A DNA stretch of 16,390 bases from an uncultured Collinsella sp. (GCA_934646965.1 CAKUEZ010000041.1:1-16390), one strand, 5' to 3'; positions 1-9,073 are shown, counted from the first letter of the stretch. Translations and numbers: made by a program. Notes: generated by a model not told the origin, from the sequence alone.

Positions 1-48
1 GCGCCTTTAGACGCGAGCCCGGGGCCCGTGGGTTATACCCTAAGAGCA
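1..48. other. Left edge, no gene supported
   Basis: This is the tail of whatever lies upstream. A stop codon at 8-10 in frame 2 would allow a coding region to end there, followed by the terminator at 49-79. Only two codons would lie inside the window, so no product can be named. I also considered the 3' end of a structural RNA but see no tRNA T-arm or CCA end. Confidence 0.3.
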
Positions 49-79
49 AACCACCCTTTTTAAGGGTGGTTCTGATTTT
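49..79 (+). terminator. Intrinsic terminator of an upstream transcript
   Basis: A 10-bp perfect stem, AACCACCCTT (49-58) and AAGGGTGGTT (62-71), closes on a TTT loop and is followed by a T-rich stretch (CTGATTTT). It would end transcription entering from the left and isolate the Rrf2 operon. The stem is also A/T-flanked on the other side, so it could act in both directions. Confidence 0.75.
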
Positions 80-173
80 AATAGGACATTGATCCCATCG
101 GTCTTTCATCTCAGGTCACATCGCCTCAATCTGTGGCAAAGCACAACTGATATATATGTTCAAACAAGGCGTT

Positions 174-185
174 TGTTGCGCAACA
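174..185. promoter_or_regulatory. 12-bp palindrome TGTTGCGCAACA, candidate operator (copy 1)
   Basis: A perfect 12-bp palindrome just upstream of the putative promoter of the Rrf2 regulator operon. The same 12 bases recur at 8996-9007 upstream of the zinc-ribbon gene. The position next to the -35 region fits binding of a dimeric transcription factor. Which protein binds is unknown; the Rrf2 protein encoded next door is one candidate. Confidence 0.45.
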
Positions 186-189
186 CCTG

Positions 190-218
190 TTTAATGGGGC
201 AGGGGGTTAGGTTATACT
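190..218 (+). promoter_or_regulatory. Putative promoter of the rrf2-mutY operon
   Basis: A good -10 hexamer TATACT lies at 213-218. A weak -35 candidate (TTTAAT, 190-195) sits 17 bases upstream, which fits an activated promoter with the 174-185 palindrome directly above it. A short inverted pair TTAG/CTAA (207-210, 217-220) overlaps the -10 and could be a repressor contact. The implied leader is about 150 bases and includes a 6-bp inverted repeat AGCTCG/CGAGCT (327-332, 348-353). No experimental start is known. Confidence 0.45.
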
Positions 219-378
219 AAGTTTCACTGTAGGCCGTTTTTGATGCAATCGACTTCAGGCGCGGCATCCAGTGGGCACCCGATTTGCTATTCGGTTGTCC
301 TGGCGATCGTTTGGCGTCTCGGCGTAAGCTCGGCCCCGGAGCCCGTTCGAGCTGTTCCTATTCCTTGAAAGGGGAAAA

Positions 379-864
379 ATGGACATATCGAGAAAGACTG
401 ACTATGCCCTTCGCATGCTTGCGATGCTTGCCGAGGAGCCGGAGCGGCTGCTTTCTGTTCGCACTGCCGCCGAAGAGGTCAACGTGCCCTATTCGTTTGC
501 GCGTTCGATCCAGCATGGTTTGGTCCAGGCAGGTATCGTTGAGAGCCTGCGCGGCGTCCATGGCGGCATGCGTCTCAAGGTCAGCCCGGACGATGTCACC
601 ATTCGCCAGGTTGTCGAGGCCGTTCAGGGCCCCATGGTTATGAATGATTGCACCGCACCCGATGGCGACTGTGCGCGCATGGGCACGTGCTGCTATCATC
701 CCCTGTGGGCCGGAGCTCAAGCGCTGATGCGCGATTATCTCGATTCCGTTTCGCTGGGCGATATCGTCGCGTACCGTCAGTTCCCGGCCGTTGATCCCAA
801 ATTCGCCGACCGCGATGCGTTTCCCGAGTACGCCTCCTGCGCGTGCACTTGCCGGGAGGAATAG
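379..864 (+). CDS. Rrf2-family transcriptional regulator, probable Fe-S sensor
   Basis: This 161-residue protein is a cytoplasmic DNA-binding regulator of the Rrf2 family, whose members include IscR, NsrR, RirA and CymR. The N-terminus (DISRKTDYALRMLAMLAEE) is the classic Rrf2 opening, and residues about 25-65 form the winged helix-turn-helix ending in the wing SLRGVHGGMRL. C91, C98 and C104/C105 with H107 occupy the region that carries the cluster ligands in IscR and NsrR, so binding of an iron-sulphur cluster is likely although the first spacing is one residue longer than in IscR. A second cysteine cluster CACTC (C154, C156, C158) sits at the extreme C-terminus and is unusual. The start ATG follows AAAGGGG at a good distance. 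The MutY-like gene begins 21 bases after the stop, so the two are probably one operon. Ligand (Fe-S status, NO or oxygen) cannot be told from sequence. Confidence 0.9.
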   Translation: MDISRKTDYALRMLAMLAEEPERLLSVRTAAEEVNVPYSFARSIQHGLVQAGIVESLRGVHGGMRLKVSPDDVTIRQVVEAVQGPMVMNDCTAPDGDCARMGTCCYHPLWAGAQALMRDYLDSVSLGDIVAYRQFPAVDPKFADRDAFPEYASCACTCREE

Positions 865-885
865 CGCCGCATAAGGAGCATAGAT

Positions 886-1791
886 ATGATTCAGGACCCC
901 TTTCGTTCGATGATTCGTTCGGAAGGGGTCCTGCGTTATCGCGACCTTCCGTGGCGACGCACGCGCGATCCGTACATTATTTGGCTTTCCGAGGTCATGC
1001 TCCAGCAGACACAGGTGCCGCGCGTGGAGACGCGCATGCCGGCATGGCTCGACCGCTTTCCGACTGTGCAGGCGCTTAGCACAGCGGCGCCCTCGGATGT
1101 TTTGGACGCCTGGCAGGGCATGGGCTACAACCGACGCGCTCTAGCGCTCCACAGGGCCGCACGGCAGGTTGTAGAGGACTGGGGCGGGGAGTTTCCACGC
1201 GAGACGCGCGATTTGGTTTCCCTGCCCGGTATTGGGCCGGCGACGGCGCAGGGCATCCGATCGTTCGCGTTCGATCTTCCGGGCGTATATCTGGAGACCA
1301 ACGTGCGCACGGTCTTTCTGCATCATTTCTTTCCCGATGTGCCGGCTGTTCCCGATCGCGAGCTGGTGCCACTGATTCAGGCGGCTTGTCCGGCTGCCCC
1401 CGGTGCAGCGGCGGACGAGGTCGCTCCCTTTGCCGTGCCCCAAGACGATGCCGATACACCGCGCGCGTGGTATTACGCGCTGCTGGATTACGGCGCGTAT
1501 CTAAAAAAGACGCTGCCCAATCCGTCCAGGCGCTCGGCGGGCTATAGCCGTCAGTCCAAGTTTGAGGGCTCGCGCCGCCAAAAGCGCGCCCATATCGTGC
1601 GTATGCTGCTGGCTGCGCGTGATGGACAGCCGGCGGGTATTACGCTCGCCGATGCCGTGGCAGGCGTCAACGAGATGGAAACGGCGGCGGGCCGCGTGCC
1701 GGTTGAGCGCGATGTGATTGCAAGCATTTTGGCCGATCTGGAACGTGAGGGCTTTTGCCGCGCTGAGGGCGACCGTTGGCTGAGCGTGTAG
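886..1791 (+). CDS. MutY-like HhH-GPD adenine DNA glycosylase lacking the Fe-S cluster
   Basis: This 301-residue protein belongs to the helix-hairpin-helix DNA glycosylases. The MutY signature SEVMLQQTQV with catalytic-type E36 is intact, and the HhH motif SLPGIGPATA lies at 112-121. Canonical MutY then has Asp in a V/LDxNV motif; here it reads LETNV, with Glu at 137 and the Asn kept at 139. The four-cysteine cluster motif that normally follows is absent: the protein has only two cysteines (C168, C291). In its place is a basic stretch, NPSRRSAGYSRQSKFEGSRR (about 212-231). The C-terminus (about 232-301) looks like a winged helix and not the Nudix-like 8-oxoguanine recognition domain. Cluster-free MutY relatives are known in some anaerobes, so this is probably a distinct functional clade and not a decayed gene. 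The role expected is removal of adenine opposite 8-oxoguanine, but specificity is unproven. AAGGAG at 873-878 sets the start; it is probably cotranscribed with the Rrf2 regulator. Confidence 0.85.
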   Translation: MIQDPFRSMIRSEGVLRYRDLPWRRTRDPYIIWLSEVMLQQTQVPRVETRMPAWLDRFPTVQALSTAAPSDVLDAWQGMGYNRRALALHRAARQVVEDWGGEFPRETRDLVSLPGIGPATAQGIRSFAFDLPGVYLETNVRTVFLHHFFPDVPAVPDRELVPLIQAACPAAPGAAADEVAPFAVPQDDADTPRAWYYALLDYGAYLKKTLPNPSRRSAGYSRQSKFEGSRRQKRAHIVRMLLAARDGQPAGITLADAVAGVNEMETAAGRVPVERDVIASILADLEREGFCRAEGDRWLSV

Positions 1792-1824
1792 CCTGCTCGA
1801 ATCTGGAAAACAGGATTGTAAGGT

Positions 1825-1880
1825 TTAGATTCTCGGCATGAGGGCATCTTAGATATAGGGTCGTCCGAAGCCTACGGACG
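1825..1880 (+). promoter_or_regulatory. Probable rubrerythrin promoter and leader hairpin
   Basis: The 114-base gap before rubrerythrin contains TTAGAT twice (1825-1830 and 1849-1854). The second overlaps a possible -10 (TAGATA, 1850-1855); the first is a poor -35. A perfect 6-bp hairpin CGTCCG/CGGACG (1862-1867, 1875-1880) lies in the predicted leader. No PerR- or Fur-type box is evident. The promoter assignment is tentative. Confidence 0.35.
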
Positions 1881-1905
1881 GCACGTATCGAAGGGAAGTA
1901 CACCT

Positions 1906-2445
1906 ATGGACTTTGAGAACTCCCAAACCAAGAAGAACCTCGAGGCCGCCTTTGCCGGCGAGTCGCAGGCGCACACCAAGTATCGCTACTACGCATCCAA
2001 GGCCAAGAAGGATGGCTACGTTCAGATTTCGAATATCTTTGCCGAGACGGCGGGCAACGAGTCCGAGCACGCCAAGCTGTGGTTTAAGTATCTGCACGAC
2101 GGCGCTGTTCCCGGCACCCTGGACAACCTGCGCGATGCCGCCGCGGGTGAGAACTACGAGTGGACCACGATGTACGACGAGTTCGCCAAGACCGCCGAGG
2201 AGGAGGGCTTTGCCGAGATCGCCGAGAAGTTCCGCGGCGTCGGCGCTGTCGAGAAGGCGCACGAGGAGCGTTACAACAAGCTTGTCGAGCGCATTGAGTC
2301 GGGCGAGGTGTTTGAGCGCGAGGGCGTAAAGGTGTGGAAGTGCCTGAACTGCGGGCACCTGCATGTGGGTGCCGAGGCGCCCGAGGTGTGCCCGGTGTGC
2401 AACCACCCCAAGGCGTACTTTGAGGAGCAGGTGGTGAACTACTAG
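1906..2445 (+). CDS. rbr: Rubrerythrin
   Basis: This 179-residue protein is a cytoplasmic non-haem iron peroxidase that reduces hydrogen peroxide in anaerobes, taking electrons through its own rubredoxin domain. The four-helix di-iron domain covers about 1-140. E19 (GESQAH), E52xxH55 in the second helix, the glutamates of TAEEEGF (96-102) and E116xxH119 (VEKAHEERY) are the expected di-iron ligands. The C-terminal rubredoxin-like domain has CLNC (C146, C149) and CPVC (C162, C165). Length and domain order match classical rubrerythrin. The start ATG is preceded by AAGGGAAG at 1891-1898. It is separated from the MutY-like gene by a gap with its own likely promoter, and followed by a long palindrome and a strong terminator, so it is probably monocistronic. 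It fits an oxidative-stress theme with the two genes before it. Confidence 0.97.
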   Translation: MDFENSQTKKNLEAAFAGESQAHTKYRYYASKAKKDGYVQISNIFAETAGNESEHAKLWFKYLHDGAVPGTLDNLRDAAAGENYEWTTMYDEFAKTAEEEGFAEIAEKFRGVGAVEKAHEERYNKLVERIESGEVFEREGVKVWKCLNCGHLHVGAEAPEVCPVCNHPKAYFEEQVVNY

Positions 2446-2463
2446 CGCGTGCGCTGGCTGCTG

Positions 2464-2553
2464 CGGAGCGCAGGGCGGGGAAATACCTTTCCCTCTCGCT
2501 CACGGCTCCGCAGGGTCGCGCGAGGCAAAGGTATTTCCCCGCCCTGCGCTCCG
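2464..2553. repeat. Long palindrome with conserved core (copy 1)
   Basis: A 27-base left arm (2464-2490) is perfectly complementary to the right arm (2527-2553), giving an uninterrupted stem. The 36-base middle (2491-2526) continues pairing with a few mismatches and ends in a small hairpin, GGCTC (2504-2508) against GGGTC (2513-2517) around CGCA. The middle plus the adjacent CCTTT/AAAGG is shared almost letter for letter with 3396-3441 (one difference, G at 2514 against A at 3424), whereas the outer arms are unrelated to those of that copy. It follows rubrerythrin by 18 bases and precedes the terminator at 2604. Function is unknown; it would make a very stable RNA hairpin if transcribed. Confidence 0.85.
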
Positions 2554-2603
2554 GCATCGGGTCGCTGCGTGCTCGAAACAGAAAAGCTGATATTAAAGTT
2601 TGT

Positions 2604-2632
2604 GTGCCGCCCCTTTTGGGGCGGCACGTTTT
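2604..2632 (+). terminator. Intrinsic terminator after rubrerythrin
   Basis: A 10-bp perfect GC-rich stem GTGCCGCCCC (2604-2613) and GGGGCGGCAC (2618-2627) with a TTTT loop is followed by GTTTT. It is almost identical in sequence and placement to the terminator at 3503-3532, including the leading GTTTGT. Confidence 0.88.
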
Positions 2633-2671
2633 GTGTGGGGCGCGGTTGGACGGTGCCGTTCATAGGTGGGG

Positions 2672-2677
2672 TACACT
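2672..2677 (+). promoter_or_regulatory. Possible -10 element for the membrane protein gene
   Basis: TACACT lies 46 bases before the chosen start and directly after the terminator at 2604-2632, where a promoter is needed. The best -35-like sequence, TTGGAC (2646-2651), is 20 bases away, which is longer than ideal. Low certainty. Confidence 0.3.
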
Positions 2678-2722
2678 GGGTAGCGACGAGTTGGTTTATT
2701 TCCACTTGTGGGGTGTTTTTTT

Positions 2723-3355
2723 ATGGGTAAGAAGTCTCGGGCTCGGGTGGCTGCTGTGGGGGCTCGTCGTGATCCTCATCGCGTGGTTGATGAGAGCGGT
2801 AAGGCTGCGCGTGCCGATAAGGAGAAGAAGGTTGGTGGGCATGCTCATCCTGAGTGGGCGCCTCATTTGAATTCGGCTAGTGAGGATTTGACTGCCAAGT
2901 TGTTTACTCTGGCCGAGGTAATTTTGGGCGTGGTGCCCCTTGTGGTTATCGGTTTGTTCTTGGCTTCGAAGGATGCCGCGAGTGTTGATAAGCTCACCGA
3001 GATCTTTTCTCAGGATCCGTCGATGGTGGTCACGTTTATTTCTGCGTGTCTGCAGCCGTTTGTGGCGTACATGCTGTACATGATTTATCGCAAATACTGC
3101 GAGGGCGATGCGGGCTTTGCCGCCGGAAACCTGATTGGCCTCTTGTGCTCCGAGATTTTGCTGCTCAATATTCCGGGCGTCATCGGTATGGGCATCTTGC
3201 TGTGGCGTGTTTGGCGCAACGTTGCTCCGCACTTTGAGAGCTGGCTGTTTGAGCGCCGTGTTGCGGGCGTGCTGGCCGACATTGCCGGTTCGCTCGTGAT
3301 CCTGGCCCTGGCGTTCATGTGTGCCACCGCCGCCCGAGGCCTTGCGGGCATGTAG
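2723..3355 (+). CDS. Hypothetical membrane protein with four predicted helices
   Basis: I do not recognise this 210-residue protein. The first 45 residues are basic and hydrophilic and probably cytoplasmic. Hydrophobic segments follow at about 60-82, 101-122, 135-163 and 180-205, suggesting four membrane helices. Between the second and third lies a charged stretch YRKYCEGDAG. There are no motifs for transport or catalysis that I can identify. I chose ATG at 2723 because GGGGTG (2710-2715) fits a ribosome site with one wobble pair; a GTG at 2708 would add five residues but has no ribosome site of its own. The gene sits alone between two terminators and is bracketed by the two palindromic elements. 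Its N-terminal codons are less GC-biased than those of rubrerythrin. Confidence 0.8.
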   Translation: MGKKSRARVAAVGARRDPHRVVDESGKAARADKEKKVGGHAHPEWAPHLNSASEDLTAKLFTLAEVILGVVPLVVIGLFLASKDAASVDKLTEIFSQDPSMVVTFISACLQPFVAYMLYMIYRKYCEGDAGFAAGNLIGLLCSEILLLNIPGVIGMGILLWRVWRNVAPHFESWLFERRVAGVLADIAGSLVILALAFMCATAARGLAGM

Positions 3356-3375
3356 TTTGCCTTCGCCGCTCCGGG

Positions 3376-3461
3376 CGTCAGACCCACGGCGTATGCCTTT
3401 CCCTCTCGCTCACGGCTCCGCAGAGTCGCGCGAGGCAAAGGCATGCGCCGCGGGTCTGACG
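3376..3461. repeat. Long palindrome with conserved core (copy 2)
   Basis: The left arm (3376-3400) pairs with the right arm (3437-3461) over 25 positions with one mismatch (3386/3451) and one T-G wobble (3392/3445). The core 3401-3436 matches the core of copy 1 at 2491-2526 except for a single base, and that base changes a wobble pair to a Watson-Crick pair in the inner hairpin (GGCTC/GAGTC). The outer arms differ completely from copy 1. It begins 20 bases after the stop of the membrane protein gene and is followed by the terminator at 3503, the same order and orientation as copy 1. Confidence 0.85.
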
Positions 3462-3502
3462 GCGCGGGCTTGCCAATAGCTTTGACTAATAGATTGGTTT
3501 GT

Positions 3503-3532
3503 GTGCCGCCCCTTTGGGACGGCACGTTTTTT
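3503..3532 (+). terminator. Intrinsic terminator after the membrane protein gene
   Basis: Stem GTGCCGCCCC (3503-3512) against GGGACGGCAC (3516-3525), one internal mismatch, TTT loop, then six T residues (3527-3532). It is a near copy of the terminator at 2604-2632. Confidence 0.87.
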
Positions 3533-3783
3533 GTGGGGTCCCGGTCTTCACAATTTTCGTCAAGCTTTTGGTTAGATTTTGGTCAGTTGGCGCGATGGAG
3601 GAGGGGCAAAAGATCGTAATCGAAAAAAGCTCAGAGAAAGTGCTGGTAGGGGAGTTGTTGAGCTTTTTGACAGCTTTTTGGCAAAAGAAACTTTGTAGCT
3701 ATTGATGGCGATTGCGTTGTCGTGCGCATGGCGGTGCGGGATGCTGGTCGCAAGCGTCAAATGCTCCGATTGAGGAGGCCGGC
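3533..3783 (+). promoter_or_regulatory. AT-richer leader region with inverted repeat and TTGACA box
   Basis: These 250 bases contain no gene I can defend. They are clearly less GC-rich than the coding regions, as expected of promoter DNA. A perfect -35 consensus TTGACA lies at 3667-3672, but no convincing -10 is found 16-18 bases on. An inverted repeat AAAAAGCTCA (3624-3633) and TGAGCTTTTT (3659-3668) overlaps that box, so it could be an operator or a hairpin. A short frame at 3595-3705 (36 codons) has no ribosome site and is not called. Confidence 0.35.
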
Positions 3784-4200
3784 ATGGATCTGTTTCTCGA
3801 GACTCCGCAGCAACAAGCTGAGCGTATGCTGCGTCAGCAACAACGACTCATGGAGATGCAAATGCAAGGGGTGACCGCCCAGCCTGTAGCTCAAAATGCC
3901 GCACCTGAGATAGCGTCTGCACCGGCGTCCGAAACGTATTCCGTGCAGCAGGATTCGTATGCGCAGGAGCTCGCGTTCGACAAACGCCGTGCGCGTCACC
4001 GCCGCATGGGTCAGTGCTTGCGTACGCTGGCGATGATCGTGCTCATCCCGTTAGGACTTGCGGTAATCTTCTTGGTCTCGTATGCGCTTACCTGCATCCT
4101 CAACGGCGCTTCTCCCAACGAAGTACTCCAGCACCTGTCAGCCCTCGGCCAGCGCCTAGGCGACGTCATAACAACCATTCGCACCGGCTGGGAGAGCTAG
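3784..4200 (+). CDS. Small hypothetical protein with one membrane helix
   Basis: This 138-residue protein is not recognised. The N-terminus is rich in Gln and Met (about 8-40) and probably helical, followed by a low-complexity stretch rich in Ala, Pro and Ser to about 50, then a basic patch KRRARHRR (67-74). A single hydrophobic segment at about 81-105 is the probable membrane anchor. The last 30 residues, beginning at NEVLQHLSALG, look like an amphipathic helix. I chose ATG 3784 because an excellent AGGAGG (3773-3778) precedes it at five bases; the open frame extends back to 3712 but has no ribosome site there. The basic side next to the helix suggests a cytoplasmic N-terminus. Nothing in it suggests an enzyme. 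Confidence 0.75.
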   Translation: MDLFLETPQQQAERMLRQQQRLMEMQMQGVTAQPVAQNAAPEIASAPASETYSVQQDSYAQELAFDKRRARHRRMGQCLRTLAMIVLIPLGLAVIFLVSYALTCILNGASPNEVLQHLSALGQRLGDVITTIRTGWES

Positions 4201-4281
4201 CATCCCCCATAGGTCGTCTTAGATTTAAAGGGTCGCAGCCTCAAACAGAATCCTTCCCTCTGGGGGTCTAGTCGTGTCACT

Positions 4282-4308
4282 TAATAGTATTATTGAAGAT
4301 GAATAATA
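4282..4308. promoter_or_regulatory. Overlapping AT-rich palindromes, candidate operator of the HTH gene
   Basis: TAATA-G-TATTA (4282-4292) is an 11-base palindrome, and TATTATT (4288-4294) also pairs with AATAATA (4302-4308) across a 7-base spacer. The half-sites therefore overlap and are regularly placed directly before the ribosome site of a gene encoding a likely DNA-binding protein. Such an arrangement is typical of autoregulation, but this is inference. Confidence 0.45.
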
Positions 4309-4310
4309 AT

Positions 4311-4320
4311 AGGGGAGGTG
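4311..4320 (+). promoter_or_regulatory. Ribosome binding site that decides a TTG start
   Basis: AGGGGAGGTG is an almost full complement of the 16S rRNA 3' end and lies five bases before TTG at 4326. In-frame TTG 4293 and ATG 4299 lie upstream of it and have no comparable site, so they are less likely starts. Confidence 0.7.
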
Positions 4321-4325
4321 CGCGG

Positions 4326-4889
4326 TTGAATCTGACTTTTGAGGGGTTCTTGAAAGGTTATTGCCGGGAGCTGTCCGGACAGCAGTCGCTGAGTTTTAGG
4401 AAACTCGTAAAACAGGCAATGACGGTTGAGCCGCGTGTGGCAGAGCCGCTGTTTTTGCTTGCTTTGGCGCAGGGTAAGGCCGACTACGTTTTGGGTTTAT
4501 CCGAGGGCTCGTGGATGGAAGAGGGCTATCGAGGCGTTTTGTCTCTGTACGGCCAAACGGGTAGCTTGGCTTCTCTATGCGCCGAGGATAAGCTCCCCAA
4601 TCGCTATGCCAACGTTTGGCGTGCGTATCGAGGTGTAAAGGAAAAGCCGGCGGCCGATAGAAGGGTTAACGCCCTGATGAGAAAGAGAACGCTGGAAGCG
4701 CTGAAGGAATCGGGTGTAACGCGCTATGGTCTCTGCCGTGCCCTGCACCTGAATAAAGGAAACGTATACGCATACTTGGCCGGCGACGACTCAAAGGTAA
4801 GCAGAGAGACGGCGCGTCGCATTATGGAATATGCGGAAGAGAAGGGCGCGGGAGAGCGGGACGAGCGCCCTGCGCGTGTGGCGGGGTAA
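4326..4889 (+). CDS. Hypothetical protein with C-terminal helix-turn-helix
   Basis: I do not recognise the family of this 187-residue protein (starting at TTG). Residues 131-153, VTRYGLCRALHLNKGNVYAYLAG, have the spacing of a helix-turn-helix: a small residue in the first helix, a turn around HLNKG, then a recognition helix. Charged helices flank it (120-130 and 158-173). The N-terminal 110 residues contain several Leu- and Ala-rich helices with no known motif and might be a dimerisation or partner-binding domain. The overlapping AT-rich palindromes at 4282-4308 just upstream suggest that it regulates its own gene. There is no neighbour that is obviously a toxin, phage or resistance gene, so its target is unknown. 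The alternative is a non-regulatory DNA-binding protein. Confidence 0.7.
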   Translation: MNLTFEGFLKGYCRELSGQQSLSFRKLVKQAMTVEPRVAEPLFLLALAQGKADYVLGLSEGSWMEEGYRGVLSLYGQTGSLASLCAEDKLPNRYANVWRAYRGVKEKPAADRRVNALMRKRTLEALKESGVTRYGLCRALHLNKGNVYAYLAGDDSKVSRETARRIMEYAEEKGAGERDERPARVAG

Positions 4890-4940
4890 GATTGATCGCG
4901 GTTTTGATTGATGGTCGATTGAGTTTGTTGGGCGGAATGT

Positions 4941-6296
4941 ATGTCTGCTATTGATGTTGCGCTTGTTGTGATCGCCTTGGTGGCGGTTGGGATCGCCGTG
5001 GCCTGCGCGCTGCAGCTTAAGAGCCTGCGCGCCGAGCTGCGGGAACGCAGTGGCAGCGGTGCGGAGACGCTGGCGGCGCTCGAGCAGGCCAATAACGCGC
5101 TCGATGCCCTCAACGTCGCGCTGGCCGAAACCCGCCGCACGGCAAATGCCATCGCGCAGCAGCAGACGACCGACGCCGCCGTGGAGCAGCAGCGCTACCT
5201 GACCATTGCGCGCGAGTTCTCGCAGGCGGGCGACCGCATGGACGATCTGCGCCGCGAGACGGCCCAGCAGCTCGGCGCCAACCGCGAGGGCATCGAGCAT
5301 CGTCTGGACAAGGTGCGCGAGACGGTCGATGCCCAGCTGGGCGCCATCCGCAAGGACAACAACGTGCAGCTCGACCAGATGCGTGCGACGGTGGACGAGA
5401 AGCTCTCCCGCACGCTCAACGATCGCCTGTCCGCATCGTTTAAGCAGGTGAGCGACCAGCTCGAGGCCGTGTACAAGGGTCTGGGCGACATGCAGTCCAT
5501 CGCCATCGGCGTGGGCGACCTTAAGCGCGTGCTGGGCAATGTGAAGGCGCGCGGCATTTTGGGCGAGGTACAGTTGGGCGCGATCCTGGCAGACATCCTC
5601 ACGCCCGACCAGTACCTGGAAAACGTCGCCACCAAGCCCGGCGCCTCGGAGCGCGTGGAGTTTGCCGTCAAGCTGCCGGTGGACGAGGGCGACCCCGTGC
5701 TGCTGCCGATTGACTCCAAATTCCCAGGCGATGCGTACGAGCATCTGCTCGACGCGCAGGAGTCGGGCGACGCCGACGCCGTGGCCGCCGCGCGCAAGAC
5801 GCTCGACACCATGGTCAAGCGCGAGGCCAAGGACATCTGCGAAAAATACCTAAGCGTTCCGGCGACGACCAACTTTGGCATCATGTTCGTGCCGTTTGAG
5901 GGCCTGTACGCCGAGGTCGTCAGTCGTCCCGGGCTTATCGAGATTCTGGGCCGCGACTATCACGTCAACGTGGCCGGTCCCAGCACCATGGCCGCCATTC
6001 TCAACAGCCTGCAGATGAGCTATCAGACGTTTAAGCTGCAAAAACGCACCGATGACGTGCTGCGTGTACTCTCTGCCGTCAAGGCCGAGCTGCCGCGCTA
6101 TCAGGCGGCACTGCGCCGTGCCCAGCAGCAGATCGAGACCGCGGGCAAAACGGTCGAGGGCATCATCACCACGCGCACTAACGTTATGGAGCGCAAGCTC
6201 AAGGGCATCGATGCGCTGGAGGACGCCGGGGAAGCCGACGAAATCCTGGGACTCACATCTGCAGGTTTGCTCGCAAGCCAAGAAGACGAGGACTAG
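4941..6296 (+). CDS. rmuC: DNA recombination protein RmuC
   Basis: This 451-residue protein is the RmuC homologue, implicated in limiting rearrangement at inverted repeats. A membrane helix at about 4-24 would anchor it, followed by a long region of heptad-like helices (about 28-180) predicted to be coiled coil. The nuclease-like domain (about 185-400) has RGILGEVQLGAIL with E209, and PIDSKFP with D258 and K260, matching the PD-(D/E)xK pattern of the family, then NFGIMFVPFEGLYAEV (311-326). Length and order are normal for RmuC. The start ATG has only a weak ribosome site (GGGCGGAA). It lies 51 bases after the HTH gene, possibly in the same transcript. Given the family's link to inverted-repeat stability, the long palindromes elsewhere in this window are worth keeping in mind, but no functional tie is shown. 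Confidence 0.95.
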   Translation: MSAIDVALVVIALVAVGIAVACALQLKSLRAELRERSGSGAETLAALEQANNALDALNVALAETRRTANAIAQQQTTDAAVEQQRYLTIAREFSQAGDRMDDLRRETAQQLGANREGIEHRLDKVRETVDAQLGAIRKDNNVQLDQMRATVDEKLSRTLNDRLSASFKQVSDQLEAVYKGLGDMQSIAIGVGDLKRVLGNVKARGILGEVQLGAILADILTPDQYLENVATKPGASERVEFAVKLPVDEGDPVLLPIDSKFPGDAYEHLLDAQESGDADAVAAARKTLDTMVKREAKDICEKYLSVPATTNFGIMFVPFEGLYAEVVSRPGLIEILGRDYHVNVAGPSTMAAILNSLQMSYQTFKLQKRTDDVLRVLSAVKAELPRYQAALRRAQQQIETAGKTVEGIITTRTNVMERKLKGIDALEDAGEADEILGLTSAGLLASQEDED

Positions 6297-6362
6297 CTAC
6301 AACGAACGACGGGGTGCCAGTACGGACGCGGGCGCTCCGCCGCATTTCGTATCGCACTTGCC

Positions 6363-6376
6363 TGGAGCATGCTCCA
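6363..6376. promoter_or_regulatory. 14-bp palindrome upstream of the ABC exporter
   Basis: TGGAGCATGCTCCA is a perfect 14-base palindrome 46 bases before the ABC transporter start. A possible -35 (TTGCCT, 6358-6363) touches its left end and a weak -10 (AACAAT, 6383-6388) is to its right, so a bound protein would sit between promoter elements. Repressor or MerR-type activator are both possible. Confidence 0.4.
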
Positions 6377-6422
6377 ATGTGCAACAATGGCGTTTCGTCC
6401 TGCCAGATGCGAAAGGAAGCCC

Positions 6423-8225
<1,803 letters not shown>

Positions 8226-8277
8226 ACGCCCCGGACGTGGGACAATCGTGTCCATGAGTTTGTTGTGCCGTTGAGCC

Positions 8278-8283
8278 GAGGAG
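8278..8283 (+). promoter_or_regulatory. Ribosome binding site that decides the nth start
   Basis: GAGGAG lies five bases before ATG 8289. An in-frame GTG at 8265 would place this site inside the gene and has no ribosome site itself, so the shorter start is preferred. Confidence 0.7.
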
Positions 8284-8288
8284 TCGTT

Positions 8289-8954
8289 ATGCCACGCGAG
8301 ACCAATGCCGCCAAGCGCGAGCGCGCCATCGAGGTGTGCGAGCGCCTTAACCGCCGCTATGGCCCGGTCGAGTGCTTTTTGGACCACGAGGATCCTTTCC
8401 GCCTGCTGATTGCCGTGCTGCTCTCGGCGCAAACGACCGATGCGCAGGTCAACAAGGTGACGCCACGGCTGTTTGCCCAGTGGCCCACGCCCGAGGCCAT
8501 GGCCGGGGCGAGCGTGGCCGATGTGGCAGACACGATTAAGTCACTCGGCTTCTATAAGAGCAAGGCCAAGCACGCTGTGGAGGCGGCGCAGATGATCGTC
8601 GCCGACTACGGCGGCGAGGTGCCGGCGGACATGAAGGAGCTCGTCAAGCTGCCGGGCGTAGGGCGCAAGACGGCAAACATCGTGCTCAACGTGGGGTACG
8701 GCATCGTGGAAGGCATCGCGGTGGATACACACGTCAACCGCATTGCGCACCGTTTAATGTTGAGCCCCAAGACGCACGCCAAGGAGCCGCTCAAGACCGA
8801 GCAGGACCTGCTCAAGATTTTGCCGCACGAGTATTGGGGGTCGGTCAACCATCAGTGGATCACCTTTGGCCGTGAGATCTGTGACGCTCGCAAGCCTAAG
8901 TGCGACGAATGCCCGCTGGCGGATTTGTGCCCCAGTGTGAGTGCGATGGGGTAG
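8289..8954 (+). CDS. nth: Endonuclease III
   Basis: This 221-residue protein is a bifunctional DNA glycosylase and AP lyase that removes oxidised pyrimidines in base-excision repair. The HhH motif LPGVGRKTA (121-129) includes catalytic K127, and D146 in VDTHVNR is the second catalytic residue. The Fe-S cluster ligands C198, C205, C208 and C214 keep the normal C-x6-C-x2-C-x5-C spacing. Length is usual for Nth. It is thus fully canonical, in contrast with the MutY-like protein in the same window, which has lost the cluster. It lies 63 bases after the ABC exporter and may be cotranscribed with it. No clear terminator follows; only a 5-bp hairpin without a T-run is seen near 8960-8977. Confidence 0.97.
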   Translation: MPRETNAAKRERAIEVCERLNRRYGPVECFLDHEDPFRLLIAVLLSAQTTDAQVNKVTPRLFAQWPTPEAMAGASVADVADTIKSLGFYKSKAKHAVEAAQMIVADYGGEVPADMKELVKLPGVGRKTANIVLNVGYGIVEGIAVDTHVNRIAHRLMLSPKTHAKEPLKTEQDLLKILPHEYWGSVNHQWITFGREICDARKPKCDECPLADLCPSVSAMG

Positions 8955-8995
8955 GGGCCCGACGCGTTTGGTCGGCACTCGAAGACGGCGGCCAA

Positions 8996-9007
8996 TGTTG
9001 CGCAACA
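8996..9007. promoter_or_regulatory. 12-bp palindrome TGTTGCGCAACA, candidate operator (copy 2)
   Basis: This is identical to the palindrome at 174-185. Here it lies 22 bases before a possible -10 (TATGAT, 9030-9035) of the zinc-ribbon gene; in copy 1 the distance to the -10 is 27 bases. Two exact 12-base palindromes upstream of two separate genes suggest a shared regulator. Confidence 0.45.
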
Positions 9008-9029
9008 CATTTGGGCTGCGAAGGCTCAA

Positions 9030-9035
9030 TATGAT
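9030..9035 (+). promoter_or_regulatory. Possible -10 element of the zinc-ribbon gene
   Basis: TATGAT lies 39 bases before the ATG at 9074. No good -35 is seen 16-18 bases upstream, which would fit an activator bound at the palindrome 8996-9007. Confidence 0.35.
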
Positions 9036-9073
9036 GGCGATAGATGCTGTTTGTTGTGAGGGGATGCCCGAAT